64,000 nt of DNA, from assembly GCA_947623455.1 (NCBI GenBank), contig OX392545.1:24813001-24877000 (forward strand), in the 5' to 3' direction. Within the stretch, counting starts at the first letter, position 1, and each line of letters begins with the position of its first letter. This DNA is from Mimachlamys varia (taxonomy: Eukaryota; Mollusca; Bivalvia; Pectinida; Pectinidae). The translations under genes and the position numbers were made by a program. Below are positions 10,767 through 22,200 of this stretch, piece by piece. Below the pieces are notes generated by a model that did not search any database, was not told the origin of the DNA, and saw only the letters and a list, made by a program, of their open reading frames with translations.

Positions 10767-13242
10767 GATGGTACAACATACATGTATAGAAGGAACTCGA
10801 ACAAACATTGTTTGAGGGAAACAGGACAATTTTGTCCGAGATCATTTTGTTCCAGTAACGAGTGTCATTGATTTGGGGATATATTCATAAAAAAAAAAGA
10901 TTGAAAATAACAAATCATTGTCAGTTGATTTCAGTCTGATTGGTAGCCGAGCTATTTGAAAGTTTTAGGAAACTCCTTTGTTAGATAATTGATTTTTCAT
11001 GGAGATGATAGCTAATGTCACACTTATGTTGTTAACGGGGGGTTACTTGGAAGAGCTTATCCGTACAAGTAGCCTTTCAGCTTTGCTTGACAACTTGATT
11101 ATACTTTTCAATTGCGAACTTTCCTTTTCTTTATACCACTGTGTTTCTGATTACTTTTGGGTTTTCTGCATCACAGCTGATTAAAAAAAAATATAAAAAA
11201 ATCATTCATCTCAAGACCTTTCCCGTAAAGAATGTTTAATTGTTTTTGCTTGACATCTTGATTATACTTTTCAATTGCGAACTTTTCTTTTCTTTATATC
11301 ACTGTTCCTTGATAACTTTCGGGTTTTCTGCATCAAAGATCATACAAAAAAGGTTAAAAAAAATATTAAAAAATCCTTCATCATCCCACGATCTCTCCCG
11401 TAAAAAATGTTTAATTACAAGCAAACTATCACAAGGTTGACTTTGTGACATGGAGATCGATAATGAAATAGAGGACGCTTTCTCCTGCAGAACACCTGTA
11501 TCCGAATTCATGATTATGACGTTCTCAATCTTACATCTGTGCATTATAGCTTGATTGAATGATCTTGTAAACTTGATAAAACGAAACAAAAACACTTCGC
11601 TATTATTTTTTATTTCTTGACAAGCTGTGTTTTTTTTTCTTAATTCAGGACAAGAAATTGGCGTTCGCATTGACACATTTAGAGAATCTCAGGTCGAAAA
11701 TGAGAACAGATTCACGAGTGTATACTCTGGTATTATTCTCGTGCCTTTTTAATCTTGAAAAAAAATTATGTTTTTATTGTCGAATCGTTTACCGTTTTTT
11801 GATATCACAGGGGCTATGCTATTGAAATAAATAATGTCGGTGTTTTCACTAAGTAAACATGCAACAAACTTGTATGTGTGCTAGGAAGGAACCATCTCCA
11901 GACACCAAATCGAACGCTCGGATGATGAGGATGACGAATGCGTTAATGTGAGTGTGTGTTGTGATGTATATGTCTATATGAGTAGAAAAGATCTGAATGA
12001 AAAAAGTCGGACGCTCGGGTGGGGTGGGGGTATCAACTGGCTCGGAGCTAGAAGGCGACCTGTATAACATACACAATTAAAACCCGACACGTGTATCGTC
12101 ATAACGGGGAAAATAATCAATAAACTAATCAAAATTATGTTTCCTGATCCAATGATATTGACAGTGTTTTGTCACCATCAACAATAACGCAATTATTGTA
12201 ATGGGATTCAGATTACTAGTAATACGACCAGAAACGCTGGGTGATCGAGCGATGGGGTGAAGAGGTGGAAACAGAAAGCTAAAACCTGTCTACATACCCA
12301 CAAGCATAGTGTTGATTAAATCTGCTTTTGATTGATTTATTATAGCTGTTTATATATCATATATTTTAACCATATATATGTAACACATATATCTCTAAAT
12401 AATCTGGATCGATTCTACAGTAGCTAGCGTAACCAGAGGACATGAGAATTTGTTATAGCTAGTTATGGACATAAACTATGGTGTTTAGAGTAACTTAACA
12501 CGTTTTGATGGTTTTATCTCGTAACCACACACAAGTGCATAGGCATGCCGAGGTATTAAAAAAATCAGAGAATACCAAAGCGTCATCAAAACCATAATCC
12601 GAACTCAAAATCGATGAAACTAGGGGCAAAATAGGAACAAAGGAAAGTTTTACATGGAGACTCTCGTAAAAGCACAAGAGAATAAGACCAGGTGTTCCAG
12701 AAGAGCAAGCGTCTTCTGCTTCATCGACGACACCCGCCATGCAAATCCCGGTCACACCCAAGCAAGCACCAATCCTCAAAACGAGAAAAGCTGGTACTTC
12801 TTTTTTTGTTCAGCGTATGGATCCATGTTATATTAAATGGCACTGTATTAAGAAAATATCTTGTTATAATATCATCATCATCATCATTGATCATCATCAT
12901 TGGATTCCTTAACTTTGGCCTACGTACGCGTTCATCAAATCGTTCTCATGCTCAAATATTAACCGAATTTTGTGCTCAATCGTAATTTCTTGTTGTTTTT
13001 AAATTAACATTTTTCAATCAATTTTGGCAAAATGAAGCCAAACTTTGTTACTGTTATTTTTCCATTTAACTTTGTGGCCATTTGACATGATTTCAGTGAG
13101 TTATAAGAAAGTTTGGTTGAGCACAAAATCCTACTTGAGCATGAAAACTTTTCTCAATATTCTAAATCACCCGAACGTTTGTATGAAAATTTGTTTAGAA
13201 GCGTTGTTAAGATAATGATCAATTGTTGCTTATGGATTCAAG
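10767..13242. other. Intergenic region upstream of BAG1
   Basis: I find no gene. A segment of about 160 bp (ACTTGATTATACTTTTCAATTG, GGGTTTTCTGCATCA, CTCCCGTAAA..ATGTTTAATT) is directly duplicated at about 11085-11240 and 11247-11415. A short (ATC)n tract lies near 12870-12900. The BAG1 promoter should lie toward the right end, but no TATA box or initiator can be placed with confidence. Confidence 0.45.
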
Positions 13243-13264
13243 ATGGCTGCGGTATCGAGATTGA
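13232..13264 (+). promoter_or_regulatory. BAG1: Short uORF overlapping the BAG1 start codon
   Basis: An ATG at 13232 in a poor context (C at -3) opens a 10-codon frame that ends at 13262-13264, overlapping the BAG1 ATG (13243) in another frame. The BAG1 ATG has A at -3 and G at +4, so leaky scanning would favour it. Such a uORF could reduce BAG1 translation. Its presence in mRNA is unproven. Confidence 0.35.
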
Positions 13265-16200
13265 AACTTGAAGTTGTCTACGGTAAAATCTCAATTATTT
13301 TGATTATCATGAATTGGCACTGGTGAAATGTTGTATATATGTGTCCCTAGTGGTATGTCGTTTCTGTTTACGCTCTAGGTTGTACCTTTTGGTGAATAGA
13401 TTTTAAATAGTCGAGTATGTATGTGGTGTATTTGTTGAGATATGGATGAGCGATCACCACAACATTAGGGGTCTCCCTAAAATACGCCATAGGAGAAAAT
13501 ACGCCATAGGTACGCCATAGGATATTTTCGGCGCCATAGATAAATGTACGTAATATATCTTCAAAATACATCATTTTATTCCTTGATTGGTGCATATTAC
13601 ACCATCTGGTGAAGTTTCATTGAAAACAAATGTGTGCTTTGTACCAAAAAACGATCTTATATCGGAGGCTCTCGGACACTAAAATACGCCATAGGAATCT
13701 AGTCAAGCAAGCGTTAAATATCACTGTTGTATGCAACAAATAACTAATTTATTACAGTTATATCTGTCATTTGAAAGTTATGGTTAAGTTTTAGAGTTAA
13801 AAAAATGTGTACTTTGTAAGAAAATCGGTAAAATTACCGTGACGTGAAAGTCCGAATCAAGGGGCGTAACTCTAATTATACGCCATACAGATGTAAACTA
13901 ACTCTCTCATTATATACTATTGGCAATCCTATGGCGTATTAAAGACTATATATTTTTTATATTGATATTTATTTTGTTCATTAATACACTCAAGCATTAT
14001 ATTTAATGCTAAAAAATATATACCTAAAAAGCACAACAAAAGCTTTCTATTTGATACCATTTTCTATGTTATATTAAGACTGTATTTTTGATATTAATAT
14101 ATTTTTTTATTCATTTATTTACAAAAACATTATTTTTGTTACTTAATGTATATGATATAAAAACATGTGTGCATACATAAAAAAACACAACAAAAACTTA
14201 CATTTTATACAATTTTATTAATATTTTTTAGTATTCACAAGCAGTAATTAACATGAACATATATAGTTAAACATTATGCATAATTTTGCAAATAATTAAT
14301 ATTCATCAAATTCACTATATTGAAAATTGCATTGATATTATATATCATGCAGGTACATATTTTAGATAATAGAAATTATCCTGGAATAAAAATAGTATTT
14401 TCATGAATATAATAAAAATACATAGTATAAATTTGTAAATTGTAAATGAATGGAAAAAATGGAAAATTTTCATTGAAACTTCCTGATCATGTCATTAGCT
14501 GATATATATCACACTATCAAATTTTACGTCTCATAATAGTATTCTTCACGTATATTTATTACTGTTTCTTTTCTTTTTCTTTTCCTTCGTTGTCTTTCAA
14601 AGTCAATGCCTTTCTTTGTCTTTTATTTTTTTTTGTTATTTGTTTTGGCTCCATGATTCCTTCTTTTCCTGTTTTCACTTCACTGTTTTTTGCCCCTTAT
14701 TTCCATGATTTCTTATAGCAATACAGTAGAAATCTTGACAAACAACAATTGCTTTTTAAGTCAGATATCAATATAAGGTATTTATTTATAATGGATGAAC
14801 ATTGTTCCTGCATAATATTGTAATGTGGGCATACCCAGTTTGCATGAATATTGATGTACACAACTGGTACATATTGTAGTACTGATAATGTATGAATATT
14901 GGTATGTTAAGGCGTTGTTGTGGTATATACTATAGTATGTACTGTTGGAAAATTGAATAAGAAATTCCAATCAATCATCAGTTAAAATTGATTGTAATCA
15001 GATTGTTAACATACCTGGTAATGAAATTTAGATTTTGTTTCGCCTTACAACAAATACCAATAATCAAATCTGTATTGGCGGATCATCTCCTGCTGTCTGA
15101 CTGAAAAACCACAACATCAGCATGTACTTGAGAGGGAATTATCCTTGGGACAATGGCCACCAACTTGTGCACTTCTATGACTCGAGACTGTACACAGCTC
15201 TCAGACAGCCATTTCTTAGACATTTGTAGATTTCTTTTAATTTGCAGCATCCAAAATAGATTAAGTAAATATTGTTTGTGTGAATTAATGTAGTAATGCC
15301 TTTGAAATTGAATACACATAATTATGAATTATGAATTTGATAAATATCTATATGTTGAAATAGAGTATAGATATGTAATAAATGCGATGAAGAAATAATT
15401 CAAATTTAAATATAAATTTAATATAAATTGTTTGTTTATTGAACTCTTCACTAAGAACAAAAAAAGTTTTTATATGTGAATAAAGATATAAATATCAATG
15501 ATATTATGAGATGAATGTTGTGTTTATGAAACCTGTCATGATGCTTCGCAGTGTATTTATATATAGAAATTTCTATTGCAATTATATGAATTAAAAAAAA
15601 TATAAATGAAATCTGATGTATGCAAAAGTGATCAGCTAACGTGGAGTTTTTATTTTGTGCATGTACCATGTTTATACACTGTATTTATTAGTATGAAATG
15701 TATTGTTTGTGCACAGGGGTTTGAACTGAATGTTTATGATAAAAATAAAAAATATAGCCATGATCAGCATATATATATATATATGCTGGTCACAGCTGTA
15801 TTTTTTATTTGTATCATTAACATTCATTACAAACTCCTATGGTTTGTGTAAAAAAAAAAAACAAATAAAATAAATTAATATCAAATATAAATAAATATAT
15901 TATGTATTGATTGACCAATCCATGGGAGAAAAACAACATAGGTAAAGATATGTATTGAGATATTTTTTATAAGTGTGGTAATTTAATTAAATGTGTATAA
16001 TGATGAATAAAATCATTATTAGAAAAATTATACATAAGTAATAATTTTTTCCCTTATCTTTTTTAAAAAACAATTCCCTTATCAATTTAACTTTTAATAT
16101 TTTTTCTTCAATTTTTAAAATATGAATGAATTTTTTCCTTTCAGGGTTGATATCTGTATGGCTAATTGTTCATGTCAATTACTGCTTGTGAATATTATTT

Positions 16201-19200
16201 TATGAATAAAATAGTAACATAGGTATTAATAAAATGGTATCAATGAATATTTTTTGTTGTGCTTTTTATGTATGCTTATTTGTTAGAATTAAATATAATG
16301 CTTGAGTGAATTAATGAACAAAATAAATATCAATATAAAAAATATATAGTCTTCATTATTTATTGGTCACTTACAGGAGAAAATACGCCATAGGATTGCA
16401 AATAGTATTAGAGACTGAGTTTACATCTGTATGGCGTATAATTAGAGTTACGCCCCTTGGTTCGGACTTTCACGTCACGGTAATTTTACCGATTTTCTTA
16501 CAAAGTACACATTTTTTTTAACACCAAAACTTAACCATAACTTTCAAATGACAGATATAACTGTAATAAATTAGTTATTTGTTGCATAAAACAGTGATAT
16601 TTAACGCTTGCTTGACTAGATTCCTATGGCGTATTTTAGTGTCTGAGAGCCTCCGATATAAGATCGTTTTTTGGTACAAAGTACACATTTTTTTTCAATA
16701 AAACTTCACCAGATGGTGTAATAGGCACCAATCAAGGAATAAAATGATGTATTTTGAAGATATATTACGTACATTTATCTATGGCGCCGAAAATATCCTA
16801 TGGCGTACCTATGGCGTATTTTCTCCTATGGCGTATTTTAGTGTGACCGCAACATTAGTGTTGTTGACTAGTCTCCACAGTTGTTGGACCTGTTTATCCA
16901 CTTCTACTTGTTGCATAAATATCATGGATTGTGAATATGTTATTCAAATGATGATTTAAGCATTAAAAGTCATTATTAAAAAGGTTGGAAAAGTAGGTAA
17001 CATGTAAGACCGATTCAGTGATTTTGTTTGCCCATTTTTACAGCCGATACAAGGCTGTTTCCCCTGGTAAAAATTTGGGGATTTTCCCCAAAAAATGAAG
17101 CAAAATTCAAAAATATTTTCCCAATTTATCTGAAAATCCTACTTAATTCTCCCAATTCAATAAGGCACAGGTTGCTGTAAAATCAAGGTAGCAAAAAAAC
17201 ACTGCGATTTTGTGTATGCGGACCCTGGCCGTTTTGTACTGCAGTATATAATAGCCTTGGTCAGATGGTTAGACCATAGTTTTCGTGTATTATGATAGGG
17301 AGAGCGATTTTACGTTTACAGTCAAGCCTTGAAGTCAGACTTTGCCTTTTTAAGCTGCTCTCATTTGTTAAGCATAGCAAGTCTGGGTCGGTCAACGTCC
17401 TATATATTACAGGGGTAAGGTGACAGTACCCAAATCGGATCACCAAACCATCATTTTATCCATTCATTTAAAAATCTGAAGATGAATTATATCCATTAAT
17501 GGTTGTATCAAAAGAAGAACATTGATGGGTGTTCTTACAAAAAAAATTGGCACTCGAGGTTCACGTTGGATATTTATAGAACGCTCTGACGTCACCAATC
17601 AGTGGTTCAAGATTTTGCGAATTTGAGGACCCAAATCGGATCAAGACTTGAATTTCGCAGTATTTTACATTTCAAATTAATATTATTATTACAGGGGTAT
17701 ATACCGATAGCTCAGTTAGTAGAACTTTAACATTTGTAGTGTTGGGAATCACTTAAAAAAGCGTGATCAATCATCGCCGTTACACAAACGACTGATGATC
17801 GACTAATGATCGATTATTGAAGAAAAGAAAAATGAAGAGTTAAGACATAGTACAGTATAGCCTAAATATCATTCAATGAAATTCCTGATCAGTTAAAGAA
17901 CTAAACGTGTCACGAACCGAACAGAGTATTAGATCAGTGACACTTTTTGCAAAACATTTAAGAAGTCGAAGATTTCCCAGTACCTAAACCTTAAATGTTT
18001 AAGACTTTCAAATGAATAGTCTCAAGATGATATTTATTTTTTCAGGCCTTCAGTTCAGTACTGTCATTTTGATACTGTGTCTAATGCCGCATTACAAAAT
18101 GTATATCAAAACACTTGTTCTGATTGGTTGCTGAGTAGAGCATTGACCAATCAGAGATCAAGTCACGTAGGACTACGTTTTTTGGTGTAAAAAGACTTCC
18201 GCAACCATGTTGTCACTTTTCATTGAAGAAATTAAGATTGGCCAATATGAAAAGTATGAAAAGCTAAAATTAGTAAAACCATGATCGATCATGATGAACA
18301 GTGATCGATTAATCAATTTTCAAGTACAGACGACTAGACGTCGACTAAATTGATTAATCGGAACAGCACTAAGTAGAACAGCGAGTCTAATTTTCGAGGG
18401 TCATGGTTGTGACCGAGCTGTGCCTTACTTTTTCACCTATTTCACCTGAAATAACACATTTAGAAATTATTCATGAAACTGCTCTCTCGTGTATAAACAT
18501 GGATTGTGATTTATGGTTATATCGGGCCAAGGAGAAAATGACATCGGTTTGTCCAAGTGTAACAGGAGCGGGTCGGTGTGGCTTGTTTATAGTGTTAAAT
18601 ATGGTTTCTGTCACTCAGCTGATGGAGCATATTTGATATTTATAGTTTTTGTAATAGTATTTGAGGTAGAAATTTAAAATACCTGCATTATGCAAGTGTA
18701 TGGGTCCAGAATACTGTATCTTCCATATCATGTATTACGTCATTGATCTGAAATTTACTTGTTCATTTACATTAAAAGTCAATTTGGCCTGAAGAACTGC
18801 GAGTGAAAGTAGAGTGATTGTAATGTGTATTGTACTAGTATACTACATGTTGAAAAAAACAACAAATAAAAATTGTTCAAAGAAAAAAAAAATTTGAGAT
18901 GACATTTAAAGGCCCATTATACGTAACTTTCAGCAAAACTTGAAGCAAAAATCTAGCCTAATAACTTATTATATTTATAGATTTAGTTAAGATTAACTGA
19001 TATCAGCAATATTCAAGATGAATTCTTTCGTGGTTACTGGTACAGCAGCATTTGAAACACGCTATTTGTAAACACATGTCAATTTCGAACCGTCTTCTAC
19101 CTTCGGTTTGTTGTTGAAGTGGCCCCACCTGAATTATTTTCAATTCTTTGGATTTTTTTGTCAAAAGTTTCTTGTTAGTTACCGCTCATGTTTACTTTGT

Positions 19201-22200
19201 TTTAGGCTTATTTTTGCATAGTTATCAACTGGATTTTTTTTCAGAATTTTTCAGAATCACGAAAATTTCCCTGAAGTTACGTATATTGGGCCTTTAAGTA
19301 ATTTTCTTACGTTTTCAGGTTCTCAGAAGCATAAAGTAGAACTCTGCTTACCCATCACGGAGGCTGGTGATGTGTTAACAGTCAATCATCTACAGGAAAA
19401 AGTCCATCAGTTGACAGAAGTTCCTCCAGAAAACCAGAAACTCATATTTAAAGGTTTCCATTCAGCGAGTCTGAGTGTTTATTATTTAATGCAAAACTGA
19501 AGTAAACAAAATGATATTCATTATTTCTATTATTTTGGTTAAAAAAAACACTGGAGTCAAAAAAGATATAGAGATTCCACAAGTGCTTGTTGGATATGGA
19601 ACTTATTTCACCCGAGTTAATTATTTGTTTAAAGTTACAAAAGAAACAAACTTTAGTGAGTGTATCTTATAACTTTAAAAGAAAAAAATCAAGGAGAATG
19701 AAATAAATTCTATATCACACAACTACAATAATGATAATAACCAATCGATGACGACGTCAACAATCCGCATGTGGCATTGAACCACACGATTTCCGGTCAA
19801 AGTTCAACTTCTCAACCAATCAAAAGTCTGGAAGGTGATATACAACTAGTGGTATATTAGTGGTATATAACATATATCAATTCAACGGTCAGCAAGTTTT
19901 ATACAATGGTTTGAGAGTGGAATAACACAGAGTATTGTGGTAGAGCAAATCTGATCACATACATGCTTAAGATTTTCTCTGCAGATCTGTAAAAATAATC
20001 TGTAACTGTACATGAAATATGTTTTAAAATATAAATATCTTAAGTTCTCAGTTGGTTTATTTTACAGATTTTTCGTTATAGCAAGCCTCTGGCAAACTAA
20101 ATAGAAAAAAATGTTATGAGTTTGATAATTCTCATGTGAAATGAAAATGAGTGAATTTATCACATTATTGAAATGTGTGGCATTGAATCATGAAAAGCTA
20201 TTTTCATTCAAATTTAAATGTAATTGTCCAAGGCATGATGTCACACTGAGAACAATTAAAAGTTATAACCAGTCACACGACAGATAGGTCATGTTCCGTG
20301 GGTTAATGTCATGGGTTTATTCTCTGCATACCGGTAATATATAGCAATGATGTGCAGGGCTTTATCAGCCCTCTTTTTAGGTCCGGTAAACGGACCCATT
20401 CCCAATGAAAAAAAGGTGTGATTTTTCCCAAATTTCCTCTAAAAAATTCCCTATTAGGACACTTGAAAAAATTGGTGGTTTTACATGCTTGAGGAACTTC
20501 TTGTGGCATTAAGTTTAATAAGAAACAAGAAAGATGGGTTGAAATGCCATGAGTATTGACAGTGCTTTATTAAAAAGTAATTTAGAAAAGAAATAATGTA
20601 TTTGTAATTATTTTTATAATTGTGTTTGTAAAAATTTCCCAAATAGCTGTTATGTCGATCAATTTTTCCCAATTTGATCCCTGGGTCCGATTCCCAAATC
20701 CCTCTGATAAAGCCCTGATGTGATTTATTAACATTTTGCTTTTCTCAGGAAAGTCTTTAACTGGTCCAGGAAAATCTTTGTCTGATTTTGGACTGAAGGA
20801 TGGAGTTAAAGTGATGCTGATAGGCAAGAAGGTATGTAATCAATAACATGTTTGTAATCGTTTACATGTTTGCTTTAAGAATTGGACAGAGATCTGAGAA
20901 TTGTAAAAGTATCCTCTGTTAATCATGCTCTGTAGTGAAGGTGAAGTATCGTAAACAGATAGTAAGAAGCTATGCAACTCCGTCTTCTTATATTGAAGTG
21001 TTCTGTTGTACTTTCCCCACAAAAACAAATGCATATTCCTGGTTTTTATTAAAGTTCGTTGTATAGGGCCTAAGTTGTTACCGCAGTAGCGTCTAGGCCT
21101 AATGATCATCCCTAGTGATGATCGCCATCTTGGAAAGCGTGCTTACTCTGTATCTGTTACGTCACAACTAACCATGCTCTGTAGTGAAGTATCGTAAACA
21201 GAAAGTAAGAAACTATGGTCTTCTTATATGAAGTGTTCTGTTGTACTTTCCCCACATAAACAAATGCATATAAGTGGTTTTAAATGTCCAGTATGTCTTG
21301 TACACAGTCCGACCGTCATGAATCTACTGTGGTGATCGTTGTGGTTAGTAGAATGTTTGGTTCGAGTAGTTGACTTCGCGACCTGAAAGCGTTTTCATGA
21401 TGCAGGTCTATTATGGGAATTCCCATTTATTTTTGGTCACTTCGGCAAATAAAATGATATTTCAGTTTATAAATCTCAGTTCTTTGATAAATAATATCAT
21501 GACAGCTATAAAACATTGGAAGATGCAAGCAGCATACCACATAGATGATACTTGTTGCAAATGACGACGCAATATACCCCCCATGCTTAGGTCGAAATGA
21601 CAATTGCCGGTCAACTGTACTCTAGACCTAACTGTTACTGATAGTTGAGCAAAACAATGATTTTCTTGCTGGTAACAACATATTATATTTCATGTATGCA
21701 TTTACGAAATTAAGTCAATTTAGAAACATGACACGGCCGTCCTTCAACAAGAATTAACATTTTATGATAAATCTGATAAATAAAGTATCTAAGAAAGCTT
21801 TCTTACTTACGTTGACAATTATCCTCATGAGGTGAGCGGCTTTGATGTCATACTGACATAATTCTAGTTTTACCTATGCCTTCCGTTTTGCAAAGCCATA
21901 TTCCAAGGGTGTAGAGAGTGTAGGTGAGTGTTATCCCTAGAATATTGAGGATGAAACTGGTTCAGAGTTTTAGGACGGTGACTTTTACACTTCAATCTCA
22001 ATGCCACATACTTGTCTCGGCATCTGGTATAAATTTAGTTTAGAAATTATTGAAATACAGTCAAATTTAAGAAAACTATTTTTGTATATATGATGACAGC
22101 CAGTCCCCAAGGATGACCCCGAGATGATGCGTCTGAAGACTGTGGAGACTGATCTAAAGAAGAAAGATACGCTGGTTAGTGACGTCACCTACAGGCTGGA

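Noticed and set aside
15083..15319. Minus-strand frame inside the long-TIR element as a captured gene
   Set aside because: Only about 45 codons look non-random, without splice partners or a known motif. Kept as possible coding debris within the element entry.
18403..18636. 77-codon plus-strand frame considered as the first BAG1 exon
   Set aside because: It has no donor in the phase needed to join 19319 and no ubiquitin-like similarity. The 13243-13282 exon fits phase and fold.
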